Assembly: GCF_019511665.1 (NCBI RefSeq)
Contig: NZ_JAEUAW010000009.1
Coordinates: 1 to 64,000, forward strand
DNA length: 64,000 nucleotides
From: Microbacterium jejuense
GTDB taxonomy: Bacteria > Actinomycetota > Actinomycetes > Actinomycetales > Microbacteriaceae
Direction: 5' to 3'
In this document: positions 24,439 through 32,299 of the stretch, piece by piece
Layout of the letters: every line of letters starts with the position of its first letter
Numbering within the stretch: position 1 is the first letter of the stretch
Notes under the pieces: model-generated
The model's input: only the letters and a program-made list of their open reading frames with translations
Told to the model about the DNA's origin: nothing
Database searches by the model: none
Translations under genes and position numbers: made by a program

Positions 24439-25200
24439 ATGATCGAGCTCACCGTCGACGGCGCCGTCGCCGAGGTCGCGCTGAACGCTCCCGACAAGCT
24501 CAACGCGCTGTCGCTGGAGGCGCTGCGGCAGCTGGACGACGCGTACGCCCGAGCGGCGGCATCCGGGATCCGGGCGCTCGTGCTGCGAGGCGAGGGCCGC
24601 GCGTTCTGCGCCGGACGTGACATCGCGGGCGTCGATCCGGCGACGGACGACGTTCCCCAGTACCTGGATGCCGTCGAGCAGGTCATGCGGCGGATCGCGG
24701 GGTTCCCCGTGCCGACCTTCGCCGCCGTGCAGGGTGCGTGCCTGGGTGTCGGGCTCGGCCTCGCGATCGCCACCGACGTCGTGTACGTCGCCGAGACCGC
24801 CAAGGTGGGGTCGCCGTTCGCGAACCTCGGCGCGCTGCCCGACTCGGGGGCGCACGCGCTGTTCGTGGATCGGCTCGGCGCCCACCGCGCGCTCGACCTC
24901 ATCTTCACGGGGGAGCTGCTGTCGGGCGCCGATGCCGTCACGGCGGGCCTGTTCAGCCGTGCGGTGCCCGCCGACGAGCTGCTCGCCTTCACGCGCGAGC
25001 GGGCCGCCGTGACGGCCTCCGGACCCACCGCCGCCTTCGCCGCGTCGAAGCGCCTGGTCGCCCGCCTGCGGGACGCGCGCTTGTGGGATGCCGTCGCGGA
25101 GGAGTCCCGCGACCAGGAGGCGCTGCGCGCCACGGCCGACTACCGCGAGGGTTTCGCCGCATTCCAAGACAAGCGCAAGCCCGAGTTTCGCGGAGAGTGA
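24439..25200 (+). CDS. paaG: 1,2-epoxyphenylacetyl-CoA isomerase PaaG
   Basis: A crotonase-fold isomerase of 253 residues that converts the ring epoxide to oxepin-CoA. Both hydratase glutamates are absent (GVGLGLAIATD and GSPFANLG). The catalytic aspartate of PaaG isomerases is present in GALPDSGA, near residue 135. This separates it from the hydratase at 15.6 kb. It lies 142 bp after paaE. A TAGCGT -10-like box ends exactly 6 nt before the ATG, suggesting a leaderless transcript of its own in addition to read-through; a GTGAGGG could also act as a ribosome site. Confidence 0.9.
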   Translation: MIELTVDGAVAEVALNAPDKLNALSLEALRQLDDAYARAAASGIRALVLRGEGRAFCAGRDIAGVDPATDDVPQYLDAVEQVMRRIAGFPVPTFAAVQGACLGVGLGLAIATDVVYVAETAKVGSPFANLGALPDSGAHALFVDRLGAHRALDLIFTGELLSGADAVTAGLFSRAVPADELLAFTRERAAVTASGPTAAFAASKRLVARLRDARLWDAVAEESRDQEALRATADYREGFAAFQDKRKPEFRGE

Positions 25201-25221
25201 GGACCCGCGAACCTCGAGGTT

Positions 25222-25769
25222 GCGTTTCGTCTCGCTTCGCTCGCTCAACGACCGAGGGTGTCGGTCGTTGAGCGGAGCGCGCTCTAGCGCGCGCAGACGA
25301 AACGCGTTCTGGCGCGAGGTTGCCCGTGCGGTCGGGGCGTTTCGTCTCGCTTCGCTCGCTCAACGACCGGGAACAGCGACCCGGTCGTTGAGCGGAGCGC
25401 GCTCTAGCGCGCGCAGACGAAACGCGGCTTGGCACGACGCCGCTCGTGCGGTTGGGGCGTTTCGTCTCGCTCGTTCCTCGCTCGCTCAACGACCGGGGGC
25501 AGGGAGTCGGTCGTTGAGCGGAGCGCGCTCTGGCGCGCGCAGACGAAGCGCGGCTTGGCACGAGGCCGCTCGTGCGGTTGGGGCGTTTCGTCTCGCTCGT
25601 TCCTCGCTCGCTCAACGACCGGGGACAGCGAACCGGTCGCTGAGCGGAGCGCGCTCTGGCGCGAGGTTGCCCGCGCGGTCAAGGCGTTTCGTCTCGCTCG
25701 TTCCTCGCTCGCTCAACGACCGGGGACAGGGAACCGGTCGCTGAGCGAGCGCCAGCGAGACGAAGCGTG
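25222..25769. repeat. Five-unit tandem array of palindromic elements
   Basis: Forward halves start near 25222, 25337, 25457, 25579 and 25682. Each is followed by a reverse half near 25262, 25382, 25508, 25632 and 25731. Units repeat every ~103-122 bp. Each unit is an inverted pair that would fold into a long hairpin with a short loop. Linkers between units are themselves similar (GGCACGA(C/G)GCCGCTCGTGCGG). The array fills the 593-bp gap between the convergent paaG and luciferase-like genes; no real gene is seen in it. Confidence 0.95.
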
Positions 25770-25793
25770 TGTGCTGACAGCTCGACGGCCCGG

Positions 25794-26609
25794 TCAGGTC
25801 CCGGCGAGCTGCGCGACCAGCGGCACCACCGCGGCGGAGAGCTCGTCGGGCACCGTGAGGAACGACACCCCTGTCTCGTCCCGTAGCGCGCGCAGCGCGT
25901 CGGCGTCGCGCGCGACGTCGCCCGACAGCGCCGCGACCGCCCCGGCGGCGCGGAGCGACTCGGGCGTGAGCCCGGCGCTGCGGCGCAGCCACTCCGGCAC
26001 GGCGTCTCCGACCCCGGCGATCTGCAGCGACAGCTCGACCGCCTCACGGTCCGGGGGAGTGGCCGCGCGCACCCGGCCGACCACTTCCGTCACCGCGGCG
26101 AGATCGGCGTGCGGCGGCAGGGGGAGCGCCACCGTGTGCGCGTGGCGCCCGGCCAGCCGCATCATGCGGTCACCACCCGCGGCCAGCGTCAGCGGTACGT
26201 CGTCGCCGCACGCCTCGCGCACGGCGTGGATCGTCGCCTCCACTTGATCGACGCGCTCGCGGCCGGAGCCCCACGGCACGCCGAGCGCTGCGGCATCCGC
26301 CTCGCCCTGCGGCCGTCCCGCACCGAGGCCGAGCTCGAAGCGCCCGCCCGACAGCTCGACGAGCGTGCGCGTCTCGCGGACGGTGGCGGCGGGAGTGCGC
26401 AGCGGCGCCGCGAGCACCCACGTGCCCAGGTGCAACGTGTCGGTCGCCGCCGCCGCGACCGACAGGGCGAGGAAGGGCGACGGCGTGTACAGCGTGTCGG
26501 GTACGAGCAGCGCCGAGAAGCCGTCGCCCTCGAGTCGCCGGGCCGTCTCGCTCCACGCCGGGGCGTCGCCGTGGCTGCCGGTCACCACACCGAATCGAAA
26601 GGAGGTCAT
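25794..26609 (-). CDS. LLM-class (luciferase-like) flavin oxidoreductase
   Basis: A 271-residue TIM-barrel oxidoreductase of the luciferase-like monooxygenase family. It resembles F420-dependent members (FRFGVVTGSHGDAPAWSETARRLEGDGFSALLVPDTL, LGTWVLAAPLRTPAATVRETRTLVELSGGRFELGLGAG). F420 versus FMN use cannot be decided from sequence. ATG at 26609 gives the normal family beginning; no strong ribosome site is seen. It lies about 100 bp downstream of a ThDP enzyme on the same strand, so they may be co-expressed. Substrate unknown. Confidence 0.85.
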   Translation of the reverse strand: MTSFRFGVVTGSHGDAPAWSETARRLEGDGFSALLVPDTLYTPSPFLALSVAAAATDTLHLGTWVLAAPLRTPAATVRETRTLVELSGGRFELGLGAGRPQGEADAAALGVPWGSGRERVDQVEATIHAVREACGDDVPLTLAAGGDRMMRLAGRHAHTVALPLPPHADLAAVTEVVGRVRAATPPDREAVELSLQIAGVGDAVPEWLRRSAGLTPESLRAAGAVAALSGDVARDADALRALRDETGVSFLTVPDELSAAVVPLVAQLAGT

Positions 26610-26709
26610 GCTGCCATGCTCGTCCGGCAGCGGCGGCCGCGCATCCGCCTGCGGGAGGCATCCTGATTCCTCCCACGGGAGCACCGCCCGCTCCACCGCG
26701 TGAGTCGCG

Positions 26710-28362
26710 CTAGGAGTTCACGCGGATGATCTCGCGCTGGTACGGCGCGACGACCTCGCCCGAGACGCGGCAGTCCAGCACGAGGAAAGGGCGGGATGCC
26801 GGCGGCTCCGCGCTCCACGAGGCTAGGCGTTCCAGGTCGTCGAGGGTGCGCACTACGACGCCCTCCGCGCCGACGCCCGCCGCGAGGGCGGCGAAGTCGA
26901 CCTCGGGGATGAGCATCGGCTGCTCGGCGAGGCCCTTGAGCCCGTAGAGGTGAACCTCGGCGCCGTAGGCGGCGTCGTTCCACACGACGGCGACGCCGCG
27001 ACCGCCGGCCACGCGCACCGCCGTCTCGAGGTCGGCGAGGGCCATGAGCCCACCGCCGTCGCCCGTCGTGAGCACGACCGTCGACCAGGGCTTCGCGAGC
27101 GCCGCGCCGGCGACCGAGGGCCAGCCGAGGCCGATAGACTGGAAGGCGGTGCCGACCATCATCATGCGGTCGGGCGAGGCGACGGGCCAGTACATGTTGG
27201 CCCAGCCGATGAAGTGCCCGCCGTCCGACACCACGACGCGGTCCTCCGGCAGCAGCTCGCTGATCCGCCGGGCCACGGCCCGCGGGTCGAGCCGGCCGTC
27301 CGCCGCGACCGCATCGCCGGGCTCGTACGCGCGCAGCGCGGCGACGTCCACCGACTCGCGCCACCCGCTGGGCGCCGCACCGCGTGCGCGCAGCGCAGAG
27401 GCGACGGCGCGGGCTGCGACGCCGGCATCCGCCCTCACGAATCCGCCCACGTGAGGGTGCGTGGCAGCCGGCGCCACGTCGATCTGGAAGACCCGGGTTC
27501 CCGGGGCGAACAGGTCGCCGAACCGCATCGTGAACTGATTGAGGGATGCCCCGAACACGACCGCCACGTCGGCCTGGCGCACGAGTTCCATGGCTCCTTC
27601 TGCGCCGAACCCGCCCGTGACGCCGAGGTCGAACTCTGCTCGGGGGAAGACGCCGCGGCCGAGCGCCGTCGATGCGGTCACGGCGCCCACCATGTCGGCC
27701 ACCTCGCCCAGCGCCTCGGAGGCGCCGGAGATCCAGGCTCCGCGACCGGCGAGCAGGAACGGCCGCTCGGCCGTCGCGAGGGCCCCGACGAGTCCGTCGA
27801 GCGCTCCGGCGGCGAACGGTCCCGCGGGCGCCAGCGGGTCGGGGAGCCGGGGCTCGGGCGCCTCGGGAACCGGGCCGGCGTCGCGCGCGGCGACGTCGTA
27901 GGGGATCGCGAGCACCGTGGGCACCCGGTAGGTGAGGGCATGCTCGATCGCGATGACGGTCGTGGCGGCGGCATCCGCCCGCCCGACCGTATACGTGCGC
28001 GCTCCGACCGCGGAGGCCATCGCGATCTGGTCGACGTCCCACGGGCGCGGGCCCGACGTCGGCTCGTCGCCCACCACGAGCACCAGCGGCACGTGCGCCT
28101 GCACGGCCTCGGCCAGCGCCGTGAGCGTGTTCGTGAAGCCGGCGCCGTACGTGGCGGTGGCGGCGGCCAGGCGGCCGGAGGCGCGATGGAAGGCGTCGGC
28201 GGCGACGACGCCGCCCGCCTCGTGGCGGACGGCGGTGAAGTGCACGTCGGTCGAGCGCTCGAGCGCGTCGAGGAAGTAGGCGTTGCCGTTGCCCATCACG
28301 CCGAAGACGTGGTCGATGTGGCGGGCGAGCGTGAGGGCGACGTGGGCGGAGACGGAAGGCAT
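26710..28362 (-). CDS. Thiamine-diphosphate-dependent enzyme (acetolactate synthase / benzoylformate decarboxylase fold)
   Basis: A 550-residue three-domain ThDP enzyme. The N-terminal PYR domain carries the catalytic glutamate in VRHEAGGVVAADAFHRASG. The central domain follows (FLLAGRGAWISGASEALGE). The C-terminal PP domain has the Mg-ThDP motif TTGDGGGLMALADLETAVRVAGG with Asn in VVWNDAAYGAE. The reaction could be a 2-oxoacid decarboxylation or carboligation. The aromatic-catabolism surroundings suggest a phenylglyoxylate- or phenylpyruvate-type substrate, but this is inference. AGGGA upstream supports ATG at 28362. Confidence 0.88.
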   Translation of the reverse strand: MPSVSAHVALTLARHIDHVFGVMGNGNAYFLDALERSTDVHFTAVRHEAGGVVAADAFHRASGRLAAATATYGAGFTNTLTALAEAVQAHVPLVLVVGDEPTSGPRPWDVDQIAMASAVGARTYTVGRADAAATTVIAIEHALTYRVPTVLAIPYDVAARDAGPVPEAPEPRLPDPLAPAGPFAAGALDGLVGALATAERPFLLAGRGAWISGASEALGEVADMVGAVTASTALGRGVFPRAEFDLGVTGGFGAEGAMELVRQADVAVVFGASLNQFTMRFGDLFAPGTRVFQIDVAPAATHPHVGGFVRADAGVAARAVASALRARGAAPSGWRESVDVAALRAYEPGDAVAADGRLDPRAVARRISELLPEDRVVVSDGGHFIGWANMYWPVASPDRMMMVGTAFQSIGLGWPSVAGAALAKPWSTVVLTTGDGGGLMALADLETAVRVAGGRGVAVVWNDAAYGAEVHLYGLKGLAEQPMLIPEVDFAALAAGVGAEGVVVRTLDDLERLASWSAEPPASRPFLVLDCRVSGEVVAPYQREIIRVNS

Positions 28363-28501
28363 GACGGATCCCTGGAGACTGCAGACGGATGAGAGGCCGT
28401 ATGTGTCTCGCGCGTCAGCGCTGCGTGCCCATTTTTCGAGCACCGGCGGGCGACGATGCCGCCGGACGGAACCGAGTATAGGCGTACGCCAAGATGGAGG
28501 C

Positions 28502-28813
28502 ATGAAGACGATCCAGCTGCGCCGGTACACGCTCGTCGACGGGGAGTACGACGCGTTCGTCGACTGGTGGAACGAGTGGATGCCGCGCGTCCGCCCCGCA
28601 GCCGGGTTCACGATCGAGTTCGGATACGGCATCCGCGAGACCAACGAATTCGTGTGGGCCGTGAGCGCTCCCGGCGACGAGGACGCGTTCCTCGCCCTGG
28701 AGAAGGCGTACATGGCCTCGGACTCGCGTGCGGAGGCCTTCGACGGCGTGCCGCAGCGGATCGCCGAGTACAACATCCGCTTCGTGTCGGAGTTCCCGAC
28801 GACCGCCCGCTGA
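28502..28813 (+). CDS. NIPSNAP-family protein
   Basis: A 103-residue ferredoxin-like-fold protein of the NIPSNAP family (MKTIQLRRYTLVDGEYDAFVDWWNEWMPRVRPAAGFTIEFGYGI, then FVWAVSAPGDEDAF). Family function is unclear; members often accompany catabolic genes and may be small monooxygenase- or sensor-like proteins. TGGAGG directly before the ATG at 28502 fixes the start. It is divergent from the ThDP enzyme with a 139-bp shared promoter region. Confidence 0.88.
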   Translation: MKTIQLRRYTLVDGEYDAFVDWWNEWMPRVRPAAGFTIEFGYGIRETNEFVWAVSAPGDEDAFLALEKAYMASDSRAEAFDGVPQRIAEYNIRFVSEFPTTAR

Positions 28814-28869
28814 CGGGCTGGGCCCGGGCGGGCTCGGTGTTCTCCGAGCCTTTCGCGGGAAGATGGCGT

Positions 28870-29439
28870 GTGACCTCCCCGGAAGAGCGGCCCGGCCGCC
28901 GCGCCCTCGTGATCGTGTCGTTCGCGGTCTACCTCGTGCTGCTGGCCTGGGTGGTGCTCTGGAAGCTCGAGGTGCCCTGGATCGGCGACGCGGCGAGACT
29001 CGTCCGCCCGGTCAAGCTGGTGCCCTTCGTCTCGGACGGCGATGCGGGTGCGAGCGCTCCGATCGAGCTGCTGATCAACCTGGTGCTGTTCGTGCCCCTC
29101 GGCCTCTTCGTCGGGGCGCTGGCGCCGGCGTGGTCGTGGTGGCGTGCAGGCCTCGTCGCGCTGGGAGTGAGCCTCGCCCTCGAGGTCGTCCAGCACCTGA
29201 TCTCGACGGGCAGCTTCGACACCAGCGATCTGATCGTCAACACCGCGGGCGCTCTCGTCGGCTGGGCGATCTTCGCGGCCGTGCGTCGCAGGGCGGGGGA
29301 GCGCGCCCCATCGGTCATGAGGAGCGTGTGCGTCACGGTCGCCGGGCTGGCGCTGGTTGCCGTCGTCGCCTTCGTCGCGTCGCCCCTGCACTACGGCCCG
29401 CAGCGCGACGTCGTCGTCGAGCGCTCGACCTCGGGCTGA
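28870..29439 (+). CDS. VanZ-family membrane protein
   Basis: A 189-residue membrane protein of the VanZ family. It has an N-terminal membrane anchor (ALVIVSFAVYLVLLAWVVLW), the conserved region KLVPFVSDG, ELLINLVLFVPLGLFVGAL and the family signature LALEVVQHLISTGSFDTSDLIVNTAGALVG. A final hydrophobic segment and a short external tail end the protein. Start is the GTG at 28870, since an overlapping GTG at 28868 is followed at once by a stop. The cellular role of stand-alone VanZ proteins is unknown. It is convergent with iclR, 9 bp apart. Confidence 0.88.
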   Translation: MTSPEERPGRRALVIVSFAVYLVLLAWVVLWKLEVPWIGDAARLVRPVKLVPFVSDGDAGASAPIELLINLVLFVPLGLFVGALAPAWSWWRAGLVALGVSLALEVVQHLISTGSFDTSDLIVNTAGALVGWAIFAAVRRRAGERAPSVMRSVCVTVAGLALVAVVAFVASPLHYGPQRDVVVERSTSG

Positions 29440-29448
29440 CTCCGGGCG

Positions 29449-30150
29449 TCAGCCGCCCAGCGCGTCACGGATGGCGGTCGCCGACCGTGTGAGCCGGGCG
29501 GCGATCTCGTCGTCGCTGTGCGTCGTGGCGACGAACACGACGGCGATGGCGGCTGGCGCGCGCCCCCGCACGCTGAGCGGCACGGCGACCGCCCGCAGCG
29601 TCGGGATCACCTCGTCGTGACTCGTCGCGTAGCCGCGGGTGGCGGCATCCCGGATCTCTTCGGCCAGCGCGTCGCCCACCTCGGCCGGCCATGCGCCCTC
29701 GGGCACCAGCGAGAGGATCGCCTTGCCGGGGGCGCCGCGCGTCACCGGGTGCCGCGTGCCCGGCCGCTGCGCCACGGGGTTCACCGCGTGCCGCGGCTCG
29801 ACGCTCGAGAGCGTCACGCACTCGTCGTGGTCCGCGACCACGAGAAAGCTCGTCACACCGAGGTCTGCGGCGACCGCGGTCAGCTCGGGGAGCGCCTCGG
29901 CCTGCAGATCGTGGGCGACGCCTGCGGCGAGGGCGGCCATGCGCGGGCCGAGCTGCACGCGGCCGCTCGAGTCGCGCACGACGAGCCCGTGGTCTTCGAG
30001 CGTGCGCAGCAGCCGGTACGCCACGGACCGGTGCACGTCGAGACGGGCGGCGAGCTCGTCGATCGTGAGCGGCTCGCGGGCGTCGGCGAGGACTTCGAGG
30101 ATCCGGATGCCGCGACTCAAGGTCTGCGAGGCGGGCGCTGTCGAGCTCAC
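29449..30150 (-). CDS. IclR-family transcriptional regulator
   Basis: A 233-residue IclR-type regulator with an N-terminal winged helix (SRGIRILEVLADAREPLTIDELAARLDVHRSVAYRLLRTLEDHGLV) and a GAF-like effector domain (GTRHPVTRGAPGKAILSL, YATSHDEVIPTLRAVAVPL). A GTG at 30150 follows AGGAG. It is divergent from the hydroxylase at 30.3 kb, with two GTTC-N7-GAAC operators between them, so it very probably regulates that gene and itself. The effector is likely the hydroxylase substrate (inference). Confidence 0.9.
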   Translation of the reverse strand: MSSTAPASQTLSRGIRILEVLADAREPLTIDELAARLDVHRSVAYRLLRTLEDHGLVVRDSSGRVQLGPRMAALAAGVAHDLQAEALPELTAVAADLGVTSFLVVADHDECVTLSSVEPRHAVNPVAQRPGTRHPVTRGAPGKAILSLVPEGAWPAEVGDALAEEIRDAATRGYATSHDEVIPTLRAVAVPLSVRGRAPAAIAVVFVATTHSDDEIAARLTRSATAIRDALGG

Positions 30151-30196
30151 ACGGGTCTCCTGCCTTGTCGGACCATCGACACTTCGTATACGATCT

Positions 30197-30234
30197 GTTC
30201 AATAGTAGAACGGCGTGTTCGAATATAGAACACG
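30197..30234. promoter_or_regulatory. Two tandem IclR-type operators
   Basis: GTTCAATAGTAGAAC (30197-30211) and GTTCGAATATAGAAC (30217-30231) both have the form GTTC-N7-GAAC, centred 20 bp apart. The second is extended to CGTGTTC / GAACACG. The two-turn spacing suggests binding on one DNA face. Confidence 0.85.
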
Positions 30235-30286
30235 CGACGATTCCCCCACAACCTCCGACGAAGTCGTCGGGAAAGGGATCAGGACG

Positions 30287-32179
30287 ATGCAGTTCCATCA
30301 CCACGGATACGTCTCGGGCGACCCCCGCGTGCAGGACGCCGCCGGCACGGGCATCGACCGCCCGGCCGACCTCCCCGACGAGATGGACGTCCTCATCGTC
30401 GGCTCCGGGCCTGCCGGCATGCTCCTCGCCGCACAGCTGTCGCAGTTCCCCAGCGTCACGACGCGCATCATCGAGCGCCGCGACGGTCGTCTCGTACTGG
30501 GTCAGGCCGACGGCATCCAACCGCGCAGCGTGGAGACGTTCCAGGCCTTCGGCTTCGCCGAGCGCATCATCGCCGAGGCCTACAACATCGGCTGGATGAA
30601 CTTCTGGGGCCCCGATCCCGAGAACCCCGCGAACATCGTGCGCACCGCGCGCACCGAGGACTACGCGTTCAAGATCAGCGAGTTCCCGCACCTCATCGTC
30701 AACCAGGCGCGAGTCCTCGACTACTTCGCCGAGGCTGCGGCGCACGGGCCGGGACGCATCGTGCCCGACTACGGCATCGAGTTCGTCGGCCTCACCATCA
30801 ACGAGGGTGAGGAGTACCCCGTCGAGGTGCGCGTGCGCCACGTGGCGGGGGAGCGCGCCGGCGAGGAGCGGACCGTCCGCGCGAAGTACGTCGCCGGATG
30901 CGACGGCGCCCGCAGCCGCGTGCGCGAGGCCATCGGCCGCAAGCACGTGGGCGGCATCTCGGCGCACGCGTGGGGCGTCATGGACGTGCTCGTGAACACC
31001 GACTTCCCGGACTGGCGCACCAAATGCGCGATCAACGCCGAGGCGGGCAACATCCTCCACATCCCGCGCGAGGGCGGGTACCTCAGCCGCATGTACATCG
31101 ACCTCGGCGAGGTCGCCGACGACGACGACCACCGCGTGCGGCAGACCCCGATCGACGAGATCATCCGCAAAGCCAACGCGATCCTGCACCCGTACTCGAT
31201 CGACGTGAAGCAGGTCGCGTGGCACAGCGTGTACGAGGTCGGGCACCGTGTCACCGATAAATTCGACGACGTCGACGTCGACCAGGATCACGCCCCGCGC
31301 GTGTTCCTCACCGGTGACGCATGCCACACCCACTCGGCCAAGGCCGGGCAGGGCATGAACGTGTCGATGCAGGACGGCTTCAACCTCGGCTGGAAGCTCG
31401 GCCACGTGCTCACCGGCCTCAGCCCGGCGTCGCTCCTGGAGACCTACTCGGCCGAGCGGCAGCCCGTCGCGCAGCAGCTCATCGACTTCGACCGCGAGTG
31501 GTCGTCGCTCATGGCCCGCAAGCCCGAAGAGATCTCCGACCCGCAGGAGCTCGCCACCTTCTACCTCGGCACCGCCGAGTTCCCGTCCGGCTTCATGACG
31601 CAGTACGGCCCGTCGATGATCGTGAAGGATGCCGCCCACCAGGGCCTCGCGTCCGGCTTCCCGGTCGGCAAGCGCTTCAAGTCGTCCGAGGTGGTGCGGG
31701 TGTGCGACGGCAACGCCGTGCACCTCGGGCATCACGCCAAGGCCGACGGACGTTGGCGGATCTACGCGTTCGCCGACGGCGCGGCGCCGGGTGCGGCATC
31801 TACTCTCTCGTCGTGGGCGGAGTACATGGCGTCGGACGAGTCGCCGGTGGCGCGCTTCACGCCGACGGGCGCCGACGTCGACGCCGTGTTCGACATCAAG
31901 GTCGTGTACCAGCAGGCGCACGAGGACGTCGACATCATGGCGGTGCCGAAGCTCTTCCTGCCCGAGACCGGGCCGCTCGGGCTGATCGACTGGGAGAAGG
32001 TCTACGCGGCCGCGCCGAGCGCGTGGACGAAGACCGACATCTTCGAGGAGCGCGGATTGTCACGCGACGGCGTGGTCGTCGTCGTGCGGCCCGACCAGTA
32101 CGTCGCCGCCGTGCTGCCGCTCATCGCGACGGACGAGCTGGCCGACTTCTTCGCGGGCGCCCTGCTGCCGCAGTCCTGA
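30287..32179 (+). CDS. FAD-dependent aromatic hydroxylase (3-hydroxybenzoate 4-monooxygenase / phenol hydroxylase family)
   Basis: A 630-residue class A flavoprotein monooxygenase. It has the FAD-binding GxGxxG in VLIVGSGPAGMLLAAQL, the DG motif in VAGCDGARSRVREAIG, the GD motif in FLTGDACHTHSAKAGQGMNVSMQDGFNLGWKL, and a C-terminal thioredoxin-like domain. Length and motifs fit MobA-type 3-hydroxybenzoate 4-hydroxylases and fungal phenol hydroxylases. ATG at 30287 is preceded by GAAAGGGATCAGG; a longer start at 30215 would run across the operators. It is controlled by the divergent IclR regulator. The true substrate is not certain. Confidence 0.9.
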   Translation: MQFHHHGYVSGDPRVQDAAGTGIDRPADLPDEMDVLIVGSGPAGMLLAAQLSQFPSVTTRIIERRDGRLVLGQADGIQPRSVETFQAFGFAERIIAEAYNIGWMNFWGPDPENPANIVRTARTEDYAFKISEFPHLIVNQARVLDYFAEAAAHGPGRIVPDYGIEFVGLTINEGEEYPVEVRVRHVAGERAGEERTVRAKYVAGCDGARSRVREAIGRKHVGGISAHAWGVMDVLVNTDFPDWRTKCAINAEAGNILHIPREGGYLSRMYIDLGEVADDDDHRVRQTPIDEIIRKANAILHPYSIDVKQVAWHSVYEVGHRVTDKFDDVDVDQDHAPRVFLTGDACHTHSAKAGQGMNVSMQDGFNLGWKLGHVLTGLSPASLLETYSAERQPVAQQLIDFDREWSSLMARKPEEISDPQELATFYLGTAEFPSGFMTQYGPSMIVKDAAHQGLASGFPVGKRFKSSEVVRVCDGNAVHLGHHAKADGRWRIYAFADGAAPGAASTLSSWAEYMASDESPVARFTPTGADVDAVFDIKVVYQQAHEDVDIMAVPKLFLPETGPLGLIDWEKVYAAAPSAWTKTDIFEERGLSRDGVVVVVRPDQYVAAVLPLIATDELADFFAGALLPQS

Positions 32180-32299
32180 CGTACGCTGCGGCGATATGCA
32201 GGTGCCTTGTGTACGCACCGTATATGCGCCAGGGGCTGTCGGCACGACGAGAATGGCCCCAGGCATGAATCACCTTCACCCACAGACGAGGGAGTCCCC

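Noticed and set aside
25222..25769. CRISPR array
   Set aside because: Units are inverted pairs, and the linkers are similar to each other instead of unique. Repeats are longer than CRISPR repeats and recur singly elsewhere, and there are no cas genes.
28363..29391. N-terminal extension of the ThDP enzyme to ~890 residues
   Set aside because: The upstream part is antisense to the NIPSNAP and VanZ genes, and the enzyme begins normally at 28362 with a ribosome site.
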